Part shown: positions 1 to 11,338 of the stretch, in pieces
Layout: each line of letters starts with the position of its first letter
Numbering within the stretch: the first letter of the stretch is position 1
Assembly: GCF_024713975.1 (NCBI RefSeq)
Contig: NC_091093.1
Location: 3,658,001 to 3,722,000, forward strand
Origin: Paralichthys olivaceus
Lineage: Eukaryota > Chordata > Actinopteri > Pleuronectiformes > Paralichthyidae
Direction of reading: 5' to 3'
DNA: 64,000 nucleotides
Program-made: the position numbers and the translations under genes
The notes under the pieces: generated by a model
Database searches by the model: none
The model's input: only the letters and a program-made list of their open reading frames with translations
What the model was told of the DNA's origin: nothing

Positions 1-93
1 GCCCCTCCAGGTGACTGAGCGACGGCCACACCGACACTGCCGGCGGACCGTTACCTTCCACAGAGGAGACACGGTCCCGGATACACCACGTAC

Positions 94-404
94 CTGTGCG
101 CTGCCACGGCCCGGCTGTTCAGGTACTTCTGGGCGGTCATGACACCGACGAACAGGAAATTGTTGGACCTGGAGCCAGGTTTCTCGGTCGCCGGGGAACC
201 GTTATCCTGCGGTGGCCATAACACTCCGCCGTATTCCTTCCTGAGAGCCCCGTTCAGCCCGCAGCCGGCGGGGCTCGCCTTCCGCTTCTGTCCGGCTTTC
301 TTCAACTCGGTCGCTTTGGGTAAAATGAGTCTGGAAGCCAGAGTGAACCCGACCACCAGCCCCAGCAGAACACTAAACCATGCTCTTCGGCTTCGACCTG
401 CCAT
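94..404 (-). CDS. chsy1: Chondroitin sulfate synthase 1, first coding exon (gene continues off the left edge)
   Basis: This exon encodes the N-terminus of CHSY1, the Golgi glycosyltransferase that polymerises chondroitin by alternating addition of glucuronic acid and N-acetylgalactosamine. The start is ATG at 404-402, chosen because the protein then opens MAGRSRRAWFSVLLGLVVG, the family's cytoplasmic tail and single type II membrane anchor. An in-frame upstream ATG exists but does not match the family. A polar, low-complexity stem follows. The conserved segment NFLFVGVMTAQKYLNSRAVA closes the exon, just before the first catalytic domain. The donor GTACGT is at 93-88, after 103 codons plus two bases. 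All catalytic exons lie outside the window. The gene is third in a minus-strand tandem with snrpa1 and selenos. Family identity is recognised from sequence; the exact 5' end of the mRNA is not visible. Confidence 0.93.
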
Positions 405-896
405 TCCCCAAAACTTCACCAGCTCGCCGTGGATCCCCGCTGTGTCCTGAACAGCGGAAAAAACACTAACCGGTGAACTGAATAGAAAAACGAGATACAC
501 GAACGGTACCGCAGCAAGGAACGCGGGTGGGTCGAGCTGCCGTGCGTCCAGAGAACCGGGCTCACGCGCACTCTCTCATGGTAGAAAAGCCCTTTTCTTC
601 CAGCTGCCTACGTAGCATCACAGCAGTCTCCTTGAAGCCGCCACCTGAACCGCTCTCCCACCGTCGCCCTGCCCGCTGCTCATCAAACCGCCCGCCGGGC
701 TCCACCATCGGCTCACTTCAACGCCGCTCGACAGACGCACCAGCGGTCTTCTTCGCCTTCAGCAGCGGCCCCGTCTTCGCCATATTCCGCCGTCGGAAGG
801 ATTCGGACTGTCCTGACCGCTGCTCGCGAAACGGTTTAACGTCGGATTGACCCAACGGGATTTCCGTAGAAGCGCTGTGACTGGCTGTCTGCGTGA

Positions 897-897
<1 letters not shown>
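405..897 (-). promoter_or_regulatory. Probable chsy1 5' UTR and CpG-rich promoter region
   Basis: The sequence directly upstream of the chsy1 start is rich in G, C and CpG compared with the AT-rich surroundings, as expected of a housekeeping vertebrate promoter. No TATA box is obvious. The region ends against a long C tract (898-944). The transcription start site cannot be placed from sequence alone. Confidence 0.45.
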
Positions 898-930
<33 letters not shown>

Positions 931-944
931 CCCCCCCCCTCCCC
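898..944. repeat. Homopolymeric C tract (G tract on the chsy1 strand)
   Basis: Forty-seven bases are pure C except for two single T interruptions at 928 and 940. It lies about 500 bases upstream of the chsy1 start codon. Read on the chsy1 strand it is a long G run able to form G-quadruplexes; the opposite strand could form an i-motif. Such tracts are also prone to length errors in assemblies. Confidence 0.95.
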
Positions 945-3900
945 AATTGGACCCGGTGCTGCTGCGTTCAGGGGCGGTGGGAAAAGTGCGCAACGCTGAG
1001 TACATCTGCCACATGATGGTATTTGTGAAAACTGGAGGTGCCCTCTGTGACAAACACCACATCTTTTATATTGACAGCAACATCAGTACAGCAGCAACAC
1101 TGCCACAACCAAGAACAAAACATGTCAATGCACTCAGACTGCTTGGTTTTGGGAGCTGCTAAAAATCCAGTCAAATCTGTTTGCAAACGCAGATGATTCA
1201 TTTCTAATGTTACTTTAATCCTCCAGCAAGTCCAGAATGCATTATTCTTGGTCACTGATCAGTACCACGCCCCCAGCAAGCTACACTAGACAGCAGTATT
1301 AAATAATACCCACAATCAATACAATTCAGAGCTGTTCTATTTATCTATATGATCTTTACAACTGACTTGTGCTCAGTGACGGATTCGCATCACAAGAGCG
1401 TCCACAAACGCAGCATGGCTCTCAGCCTGCTCTCTAGTCTCGAGCGCCCCCGTGTGGTTCCCCTTGTTGTCATGCTTTTTTCCTCCCTTATTATCATAAG
1501 CATGAAAACCATGAAAAAGAAACCTAACCATATAAACACAAAGCTTTTAACAAGTCGGATTAAGAATGTGAGTCAAACTTTAGTCATATTCTTCTTCATG
1601 CCATCATCGTCACAGCCAGTCACTGTCTGTGAGTGCCAGATATACAGTGTACTTCCTCTGTGGTCTGTAACTACTGTGCACTACACGTATTCATGCACAC
1701 ACACACACACACATGGTCTGTAGAACACCCTCTGTCTTCTCTTTTTATGTTATTGAGACCATACATGTGCATGACAGTGGACTCATATAAATATAAATGT
1801 GTATTATTATTATTTGTTTATTTTTATTGAATTATTTCATGCTTTTCACAGTTTGGTTGTGCATGTGCATGTCCTTATGCACAAGTGTGTGCACAAGCAG
1901 AAGCACTGTTTATATCCAGGCTTGAATCTGAATGAAAATACAGGAAACCAAGTTTTTTTTATTATTACACACACACACAAAATAAAAACCTAAAACCAAA
2001 ATTGTAAATCTGTAATAAACAGCAAAAATGTCATTCAGCAGTTCTTTTAATTTTCTCAAAATAGAGGCCATAAATTACTGGTGACAAATCATTGTTTTGT
2101 TTCAGTTTTTGTGTCTCTAAAGTTAAGGTAGATGAAACAAGACCTTAACTTTAAAATGCCTAAACTCATAAGTCTAAACAACTGGCAAGGAAGCCAGACA
2201 AAATGTTTGGTACAATCAAGAGTGTTCAAAGTGAACCCAGAGGAGATGCAGGGTATACGAGGGGATCGCAAAGTGTGGAGGCTACAAAGACTACAAAGCA
2301 GCTGGGACTCTCAGAGTAGGTGGATTACCACCATCACCTGGACTGTTATGAAGCAGCCAACTGTGACAAATTGTGGGTTATACTCCGAGGAGCAGCAGGG
2401 TAAGTACACATCAAGTATGTGTTATGTGTACCACGTGTTGGCATTTCTCACAGGTAGGTCTCACTTGTCTGCTTACCTGTTGGCACATGTGCTCAACGTT
2501 TTCAGCCTGGTGATATTACACATTTTTCTCCTTGTCAGCAAACGCAATAGACGAGATGAATCCAAACCAGGAATGATTTTAATCCCACCAACAAGTGTTG
2601 TGCATGTATCCAAAGTCTAATATATCTTATTCCTCTGCGCATGGCTGTCAGATAACAATCAACCACACATCAATGAGCCGGTCCATGCACTGTGCAAGAT
2701 GTTTATTCATCACCATAAACATAAGCTGGAGTTAATTATATTCCTCACACACACCGTCCTGCTGCCAAACCCACTCAGTGTAGCACATGTGGATTCATCT
2801 GCTTCTGTAAACTAGTGTCCAGTGTTTTATGTCACGGTCCTCCCAGTTCATCAGTTTGTTTTCCAGCTTTGAAACCTTGCAAATTTTGTAGTGTTGGAGA
2901 AACACCGTAAAAAGAGAGCTGCAGTTTTGAAGAGGGAAAACTTAAATACAAAGAAATGCCTGCAGAGAAAACATTATGCGAGGCTTGAACACGTAGCTTC
3001 AAAAAACTTTTTATTGGATTTAATGCTTTCAAACAGAGAGTTTCAATCTTTCAAAGCCTTTGTTTATGTTTTGGAATATCATTTCATAAAAGGTCTGTTT
3101 ACAGAAAGACACTGACAGGGAAATCAGCGAGAGACGGATAGACACTTTTTTTGGGATTGGTTTGAGGTTTTATCTGATGAAACTAAAGAGGATCTTAAAA
3201 ATGATCCATTTACAAACATGTTCATTTAGCAAGAAAGAAATAATAAGTCTATTAAAACCACTGTTCCATTCAACTCTGACAATCTGAGATCTCATTCATA
3301 AAGGCCTTGCCATTTAAATTGCTATAATATTAAAGGTCCTTAGTTGAGTGGATCACAGCGTGTGTTAACTAGACTGGCCTCCAGTAACATGAGCCTCACC
3401 ACTGGAATGAACTGTAAGACAACTGAAGCTAGAGACACTCATTCATCCAAGAGGCTGCCACCATTAATAAGATCTGTGATAGTTGCGATGGGTACAATAT
3501 GTCTCCAGCTCTTTGTGCATCCAGTGTAGTGCACTCAGTAGAACACACGACATCTTTATTTTATTTAGCTTTGAGCCACAGAGAAAAAGCTGCACTCATG
3601 TCCTGGAAAACCTGAGCCCCCAGATTACACAACCAGTCTTAACTCGGTCATTTCACTTCACATTGTGCTTCAGTGTGCCAGATTCAGAAACAAACCTGCA
3701 CTTAATTTAACTATCACAAACTATCTGACACAATGAAACTGGAGCTTTTTGCCTCGAGCCACACAGAGCAGTCAGTACTCCTCCACTGAAATACTGGCTT
3801 TTAGGCCTGCTGGGAAATAATGAGGATCTTAAAATGAGCTTTTATTACTAATCATAGCCCCCTTCAAGATAGACTCGAGGCCTTTATCATTTCAGTAAAT

Positions 3901-4020
3901 GTTGCAGGTTTAGACACAAAATATCAGGTATTTGAAGTTACTCTGTGGAATATAGGACTGTGGAGAATTTCTTATATATGTCTACCCCTTTGGTATGTTT
4001 GTGTGCCTCTTGTCAATGGT
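945..4020. other. Intergenic DNA between chsy1 5' region and selenos 3' end
   Basis: I see no coding exon supported by splice sites or protein similarity. The stretch holds short CA runs (around 1697-1713 and 1969-1979) and AT-rich unique-looking sequence. The open frame at 2132-2620 has no recognisable domain, so I do not call it a gene. Confidence 0.5.
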
Positions 4021-4029
4021 TTCAGTGTT

Positions 4030-4420
4030 CAACACACACACGCATGCATGCACACACACCCTGATGAGGGCACTCATTGGCACCATGCATTCACTAGCCC
4101 CTTATGCTTATCCTAAACTTAACCATCACAACTAAATGCCAAACCCTAACTATAATTCCAACCCTAAAACCAAGTCTTAACCTTCAAACAAGCCTTTGAA
4201 TTTGTGGGGAGAAGTCTAAGATGTCATAATTTAATGCTTAACCCTCACCCAATTATAACTGTAACCCTAAAACAAAGTCTTCACTCTCAAACAGTCCATT
4301 GGAAGTGGGTCAGAAAGTGAGGACCAAAAATGTCCTCAGTCTGTAAGGTGTAGGCTCATCATGGTCCTCACAAAGATATCTGTGCAAGTACACACACACG
4401 CACATGCACACACAGTTACT
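4030..4420. repeat. Degenerate CA / TAACCC-like / GGTCCTCACAAAGATA repeat region
   Basis: CA-rich stretches flank several imperfect copies of an AACCCTAA-like motif. The phrase GGTCCTCACAAAGATAT sits near the right end. Similar combinations recur as dispersed repeats in teleost genomes (from memory, not searched). It is not a telomere: the motif is irregular and not TTAGGG-phased. Confidence 0.5.
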
Positions 4421-4825
4421 GTTAACTTGTAATCGTTAATGTCAAAAATGTCTCCCAAATCTCCGAAAAATCTGCTTTGCAAATGTTTTATGAGAAAGGA
4501 AAAAGCTTTCCACATGTTGATCAGATCTGAAGGAACCAGACGATGTGAACTGTAACTTGTTCACAAGCCCAAAGGGCTCCTGTAAACCATCATAAACACG
4601 GGGCCTGTGTGCCCCTGACAATCTGGAGCCCTGAGGCAGTTGCACACTTTGATGTTATTTGTTCACAGATCTTAGCCTCAGCTCAGCTTCCTGGATAAAT
4701 TAACTTTAACTAAAGCTCACAAAGAGTTTAAAAAGCCCCACCCGTCCCAGCATGTTGCACCCTCATACCACCCTCAGGTCCTCAGAGAATCTCAGGTGGA
4801 CACACTCACTCTTTGTGGACATACT

Positions 4826-4831
4826 TTTATT
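4826..4831 (-). terminator. Candidate selenos polyadenylation signal AATAAA
   Basis: AATAAA reads on the minus strand about 550 bases downstream of the selenos stop and about 185 bases downstream of the SECIS hairpin. That gives a 3' UTR of normal length that includes the SECIS. Cleavage would be expected near 4805-4815. Confidence 0.6.
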
Positions 4832-5015
4832 GCAGAAAAATGTGTGACATGATAGACGTAACTTCCTTACATTTACCAAAATGTTTGTAACTATATAATC
4901 GGAATCTGATGTTGCTAATAATTAACCGTGCCCACCAGCTACAGCTGCTGTAGTAGTAGAAACTGTAAAGTAACATTGTTACACACTTATTCAGATACAT
5001 CAGGCCGCACACAGA

Positions 5016-5085
5016 CTGTGAAAATCTTCAGCCAAACCAGGTGGTTAAAAACCATTTACAGGATTGGCTTCATTACAAGCTTTCA
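5016..5085 (-). promoter_or_regulatory. Type II SECIS element in the selenos 3' UTR
   Basis: The minus strand shows all parts of a eukaryotic SECIS. ATGA lies at 5073-5070 on the 5' side and TGA at 5030-5028 on the 3' side, forming the non-Watson-Crick quartet. Helix II pairs AGCCAATCC with GGTTTGGCT: nine positions with a single U-U mismatch. Twelve nucleotides after ATGA comes an unpaired AAA, followed by a small extra hairpin TGGTT-TTT-AACCA. That extra hairpin defines type II. Below the quartet, GAAAGCTT can pair loosely with AGATTTTC as helix I. The element lies about 300 bases past the UGA codon and inside the predicted 3' UTR, where it would recruit SBP2 and the Sec-specific elongation factor. 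Confidence 0.87.
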
Positions 5086-5378
5086 ACGCCATGATTCATT
5101 TGAGCTTTAAAAGTTATGATCCAAGATTATCGTGTTATCTTTGATGCTCAACAATACAGCAAGACAGAGATCAGAGAGTAAATAACAGTGATGAGAATCA
5201 AACAGGGGAAAATCAGACAGGACAGAAGGCGTGGTTCTGTTAAAATAACGCTAACTGAGCAAAAAATCTTAATGTAAGCGTGGGATTAATAATGTTGTCA
5301 GCTTGGTTAAATCAGCCTGTGTGCACATCAAGAATGTCAGAGGTCAAAGGTCACGCAGACCTACGTCTCTGACAGTCT

Positions 5379-8300
5379 TTAACCTCATCCACCAGATGAC
5401 GGCCCTCTCCGGCCAGGTCTCCAGGAGCAGGAGCCTCCTCCATCTCCAGAGAGGGGGTTGTACCCTGAGAGAGACACAGGACAACAGGATGAAGAATAAT
5501 GGTGTAGGAGACACACACAGAATAACTGTGTAGTTCCAGTGACATAAAGAACAATGGTTTTACAAATGCAGTCAAGAAACCACCGAATCTTCAGGTGGGT
5601 GTATCAGCTTCATATTTTCATCCATCCATCCAGTATCGTTTATTATTAAAGTGTTGGGGTTATTCTAACGACTGGCATCCGCAGAGGGTGTCGTCAGTTG
5701 TTCATATACAAAAACATCATCCAACAAAATCCCCTGAATAATTTTGTTTTTGCTGACCTCTAGTGGTTTAACTCCCCATCACGCTTTAGTGACATACACG
5801 TGTACTTCTGGTGGGTCAGTACACGGTGACATCACTGACTTTCAATCGTCTTAAAACTCCCCCTGGGCAGAGAGACACTGCTGCTCAGTCGGGTGTGCAG
5901 AGTGCAAGTTTATGAATGGAACTTCACTTCCCTCCCTTTCCACTGGATTCAATTGCTTTTGACAAGAGGCTGATTTTTTTAGCTCGCCTGCCTCAGATGA
6001 CGGCCAAGAGGAAGTCACCGAAACAATATGTCCAGGTCATTGCTTTCTCAACGGTGACAGGGAAAACCTGATACTGAAATTCCTCTGGATTTGAAAGAAA
6101 AGTAGCTTTATTATATAACAGTGGAAAATCCAGCGCCAGTCTAAGGAGGGTGAATGCTTTTGTCTTTTTTCATGGTTTCTCAGTTTTCTCTCTAGTTTTG
6201 AAAATAACTGCAGGGCTAATCTTACACAGGTGACCTCCTTTTAAGAACTGGAATCTTTCCAGCAGTAAAAATCACGTTTAGCTTACTGTTAAACACAGGT
6301 CGAAAAGAAGAGGTTTGAGCACATAACCAGGTAAATAAACTGTGGCTGTTAAAAGAGGAAACACTGAGTAGATGGGTGGAAGCTGGAACTAGCTGCTGGC
6401 ATAGAAACAGCAACATATTTTGAATATGGTACACATTTACACCAAAGTCATTGAGTTGAATCGCAGGGCATGTTTTTCTTATTAATGAAAAAAAAAAAAG
6501 TCAAACTAGCACCTCTTTACCCTCAGTATTTCCCCATCATGATTTACTGCGGTGACTCTATCTTTCCACAACTTGACAACTTGTTAGGTTGAGTGCATTT
6601 AAAGCATTTGCACTGATCCCTCAATAAAGGTTGGACAGATGTTGAACTCCTACATCTGACCGTCAGGAAAAAATATCAGCTTTTTCAAATGTGCTCAATC
6701 TGGTGACAGTGGCGAAGATAATATTGTCAATGCACTGGCCGATTTCCATCTGTGCAGAACAACAAACTAGAACGAGCTGATGGAAGACGTACTGTGTACT
6801 CCCTCTGTTCATCATTTTAAGTGCCAGTGTGTTGCAGCTGCTGTCCTGTGAAGTACATACCAGCACTGCGAAGTGGCTTCTTATCCGTCTTTGGTTTCAG
6901 CACTGTTGTTGATGAGCTGGCCTCTTCAGTGGTCTGCAGGGAGATGAATTCATCAGATACAACAGTACGGGTCTCACATCATAACCGCGCTGATCGTCAC
7001 TATTTTATACTGAAGTATTCATTTGACAGCAAAAACAGGTCAGAGCTATATGTCAGTGTGTGATCGACTATAAAAGAAAACAATGAATTGTTGTCAGAGA
7101 AATCTGACCTGCTGAGACCAATCAGTGTGAAGTTGTCCTGCCGTGTCAAGCTACAGTCGACTGAGGTGACTGACGGAGCCGACTGATCAGTTAAAAACAT
7201 TGCAGGCAACAATGGAACAAGCAGGAACTGTTAGATGAGGAGTTTCAGATGATAGACCGTAGACCTCCACCTCCTCCCAACCACCGAACTCCACATAAGG
7301 TGTCCTGCTGTTCGATCAGCTGTCAGCTGTATTATCGGTAACTGATGTCTATTAAACTGTGAACAGATGAACCAGCTGCTTTCCTGATGTGTTTCATACA
7401 AAGTAGTTGATGGAGGAAGGTTAGTGTGGTATCAGACAGCGCTCACTGGTATCTACCAACCCTGACGCTCTGAGGAGCCTCCCTGAGGACCTGCAGCTGT
7501 AGAATCAGCAGCATCTTTTTTTAAAAGGATTCATTAAAGGCTCCATTAATCCTAATACACAATTTTAATACGGATTTCTTATCTGTTTGTTATCGTTGTG
7601 ATTGTATTTTATTTCTGTATTATTTTCAACCATGTAAAGCACTTGAGTTCTGTATAAATTATTATTATTATTATAATTACCTCTGTACCAAACTGAAATG
7701 TGAGCTAATTTTCATTATGGTCTGTTGTGTGGGTGAACAAAGGGTTTGAAATTCATGAATTCTGTTTGATAATGTTGAAATGAGCGAGGCCTCAGATCAA
7801 AGAACCTGTTCTAAAAGACAAGCTACAGGTCATTAGAGTGGAAGCTCACCTGAGAGGGTTTTGCATCTCCTTTGTAACTTTTTCCCTGTTTCATGCTCTC
7901 CCATATCTCTATCTTCTGCCTCCTCTTCTCCTCTTCTTGCTGTTTGAAGAACACAATGAGTTTAGGTCCATCAGATCATCACAACATCATCATCTCTCTT
8001 TGACTTCTGCACCTGTTTCTGTTTTTCTTTGAAGAGGACTGCCTTGGCATCAAGCTCCACTTGCATCTTTCTCCGGGCTGCTTCCATGGCCTCTTGTCTT
8101 CTTGCCACGAACACAGAATCTTCACAAACATGCACACAGAAAATGTAGTCTTCACTAATAAGCAGTGAATCCCTTTGAAATAAACTATTGACATGATCCA
8201 CAGTGGTGAAAATCATCAGTTCCTAGACCCAACTTTGATGAAGGGACAACTTGTTCAGAGGGGAAGAAGTGAAAATCTACTGTATATAATGTTCAGAATA

Positions 8301-10482
8301 TTATAATGAATCAGATGAACTACAGATGAGTGCATGTGAACAGACTGAGGGTCGGAGAGAATGTAATGCATCACAGCACAGACATGTTGGAGGGATTACA
8401 CTGCACCACGCACAAAGAGTTTGGCACAGACTGTAAAGGTTAATATCTGATTCAAATCAAATACTTACATTAATCTATCTTCTCTTGCATGCTACTTTCC
8501 TAAATGTGAATTCTAGACATGACACATGAGTCACAGAGAAACCTGTGACCAGACTGTTTATTTTGTGAGATTATTCAGTTGTTGTCTTTTGTGTTCCTGT
8601 GTGAGTTTCACTGAGAAACTACACAAAGACACTGTATTTTAGTGTCTTCTGTCACACTGACACATTTACTCAGATGTTGGACAGTCTCAATTAAAGCTGA
8701 TACATGTCACTGATGCACTTGTTGATACATTTATTTACTTCTCTTACACAAAAGTTAGACTTTTTGAAAGACAAATGGTGTTGAAGTAAAGTTCTAATTG
8801 TTTTACAGAATGGCAGTAGTTGTTTAGAGAATATGCTACACCTAATAGGAATAAATAACCAATCAATCATTCAGTTTGACAATACTCATTATAGGTTTGT
8901 AGCTAATATGAGGTTTCAGTAGTCTGAATTAGAAAAACTGCTCAATTGTGTTTTTAAACTTTCCACATGCACTGATCCTCCAGAGTTCCTCTGCAGGGAC
9001 TGCATGTGCCGACGCCACTGTCGATGTGCTGTAAACGAAACATGTGATCTCTGCAGCAGCGTTCATATGTTTTGTCCTATCTCCGCCTGCAGCACCCCCC
9101 CCCCTCAACTGAATCCTCCAGAGGATTTTTCGCTGTTGTGACCGTGTCTGAGCAGAGGATCTCCTGCTGCATGTTAATGTGTGACAGGAAACCTCTGGAT
9201 AAAGTCTGGACATAAATCTCTGGAGTTTGTCCGGAGGACATGTAAACAGGGCAGGAGACCCACTTAATATGAAAGCCTCACAGTAAAATGGATTTTATCC
9301 AGAAGAAGACGAGTCATGTTGCAAAAGACTCACAGACAGTATGAACAGGGAGATTAAAGGCACTGATTACTCAATGAACACACCTTAGGAGGAATGTTTA
9401 ATGATTCCATATGTATCCAAACAATATCCACACAGCTATTTCCAGGAACAGTGTCCCAGTCACTTTGGAAAACTGATAACAGGATCTGTCTCTGACTGGT
9501 GCTCTTCTGGTTAACAAGTGCATGTATGTGATGAACGTGATATTTTGAACTATTATAAAGACTACTGCAAACAACAATGCTATAGTGATATTTAGTGATA
9601 TTCTTTTACCCCACATTGTTCATGGAGTGCTGTTTTGATACAATTTACTCACATTTGACAAATCAGACCTTTGCACCTTTATGCATCACGTATGACATGT
9701 GGTTCTCACCTTGTGGTGTTGGTGTGGCGGAGCTGTGGGAGCTCTGGCTGGATCTCTTCCTGCTCAGGTACTGGATGAGCAGGTATCCCAGCACAGACAC
9801 CAGCAGCAGATACCAACCATACTGGGACAGGAGCTCTGCCGCTGAAAACACATCCAACATTAGATGCATATGAATCAATATTAATATTACCACTAAGGTT
9901 CAAGAAACTGGGATGACAAGAAACACAGCATGAATACCTGAGATGATAGATACTGCCCTTATTAATTGAACATTTCAGGGAGGGATTCTGATTAACATAT
10001 ATCATATCAGATATATGCAGTTCATTAAACTTTAATATATCTGATAAATCACATTAAAAACCTGCTTTAACGGTCTGTATGAAGATACAACCATGTATGT
10101 CATATATATACACACATGTACAGACACACACATGTATGGCTGTGTGTGTGTATTCACATACATATGACTAATTCGGTTTGGTGTGAACAGCTAGCTTCAC
10201 ACAGGGAGACGAGCTGCCATCAGCTAGCATCTACTTCCGCTAGCAACTGGTGTTTGTCTCCATAAGCTGGGCTAACTATCAGGATGCTCTTGTTTCCGAT
10301 GACTGAAGTAATCAGTAATCATCGGCTGGTCGGATCTGAAGCCATGTCCGCTCAGCAGTAAACACAGTGGTCCTGTCCGAGGCGAACTAACCCGTGAGGC
10401 TCAGGGAAGTCAGATCCTGGTTCTTCGGTGGTTCTTTCTCCACATGATATCCTCCCTCGTCTGTGATCTCCACGTCATCCAT
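5379..10482 (-). CDS. selenos: Selenoprotein S (VIMP), complete, with UGA-encoded selenocysteine
   Basis: SELENOS is a single-pass ER membrane protein that links Derlins to the p97/VCP ATPase in ER-associated degradation and has a redox-active selenocysteine. Six coding exons join in one frame: 10392-10482, 9710-9841, 8013-8119, 7850-7939, 6861-6933, 5379-5464 (579 bases, 192 residues). All introns are GT-AG. Exon 2 encodes the membrane span ([20 protein letters not shown]). Exons 3-4 encode a charged coiled coil ([20 protein letters not shown], then [15 protein letters not shown]) that carries the p97-interacting region. Exons 5-6 encode the Gly/Arg-rich disordered tail [20 protein letters not shown], ending GPSSGG-U-G. 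UGA is at 5387-5385 and the true stop TAA at 5381-5379. Length matches the 189-residue human protein. The ATG at 10482 was chosen because [11 protein letters not shown] opens directly into the family N-terminus. Intron 4 contains an (ATT)n-tailed repeat end near 7600-7680. Confidence 0.95.
5385..5387 (-). other. Selenocysteine UGA codon of selenos
   Basis: The codon sits in the frame GGT-GGA-TGA-GGT-TAA. The protein would end SSGG-Sec-Gly, exactly the C-terminus of vertebrate selenoprotein S. A second stop two codons later plus the SECIS hairpin downstream supports recoding rather than termination. An automated pipeline may wrongly end the protein here. Confidence 0.93.
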
Positions 10483-10581
10483 CTCTCTGCTCTTATACTC
10501 AACCCTATCCTCTCCTGGGTCACTTGTTATGGACTAGTCCCCGTGTCGACCATATTTGATTGAACTTAAACAGAGGAAACG

Positions 10582-10589
10582 TGACGTGG
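10582..10589 (+). promoter_or_regulatory. UPRE-like motif TGACGTGG upstream of selenos
   Basis: TGACGTGG matches the unfolded protein response element bound by XBP1 and ATF6. It lies 100-107 bases upstream of the selenos start codon. SELENOS acts in ER-associated degradation and is known in mammals to be induced by ER stress, so the site is plausible. It could instead lie in the 5' UTR, since no transcription start is visible. An exact 8-base match alone is weak evidence. Confidence 0.5.
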
Positions 10590-11232
10590 TCAGTTTATAC
10601 TCGCGACCGTTCTTCTTTGAGGATTGTTGACGGTTATATTTGTTAAAGGCGCACTACTGCCACCTACAGGCCCGGATGAACGTTTAAGTTTTCCTTGTGT
10701 ACACATGTATATATATGTACACAAATATCAACATGTATGGCATTTATCCCAAAAAGAAGTTATTGTACTTAGATCTCCAGTCACTGAAAAAAGTGATTTA
10801 CTATGAACCCATGTTGATCATGCATAACTCTTAAAAGCAAAAAAAACAAAGAAAACCAGTCTAAGCAGTAAAATTTGCAGACTAGGTTGTGTCAACTTAT
10901 ATTAAAGATCAGCTCTGCATAACAACCTTTTTGATAAGGGCTTGGCTTGCGGCTCAACTTCCAGAAAATCCAGGACCTTATTTCAGCACTGACAGAGATA
11001 GGCATGTTGTTTTCTAAGGTAATGGTACATGGGACATGATCCTTCCTTTTGACAAAATGTCAGGAAATTATGACATCTGATAATTTATATCTCAATCCAT
11101 TTCTTCTCACAAGTGCAATACCCCTTTAAAATATTGGACAGAGTCCACATAAGTGAATTGCATTCACTTGGAAATGTCAATGGCTGCTTCACAAAGAAAT
11201 TGGTCCCAACTCACAACAATATTCAAAATTTG

Positions 11233-11238
11233 TTTAAT
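11233..11238 (-). terminator. Candidate snrpa1 polyadenylation signal ATTAAA
   Basis: ATTAAA on the minus strand lies about 100 bases past the snrpa1 stop codon at 11339-11341. It is the best hexamer I see before the selenos promoter, about 650 bases further on. Confidence 0.4.
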
Positions 11239-11338
11239 GATGGTCATTTTACAAAATAAAAAACCAGCCCTGGTAAATGTATGCGCAACACAAGAAATTC
11301 ACAACATAAAAAAACAACACAAAATGCTTTCAGGGTTT

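Noticed and set aside
718..1162. Open frames with poly-glycine or poly-proline
   Set aside because: They come from the homopolymeric C tract and have no recognisable domain.
2132..2620. Plus-strand open frame of 162 codons in the chsy1-selenos interval
   Set aside because: No domain, no conserved motif and no convincing exon structure; the length is possible by chance.
4090..4300. Interstitial telomere repeat suggested by CCCTAA-like words
   Set aside because: Only scattered imperfect AACCCTAA words occur, with no tandem hexamer phasing.
5351..5575. Minus-strand open frame overlapping the last selenos exon
   Set aside because: It reads the wrong frame; the real frame gives the selenoprotein S tail with UGA as selenocysteine.
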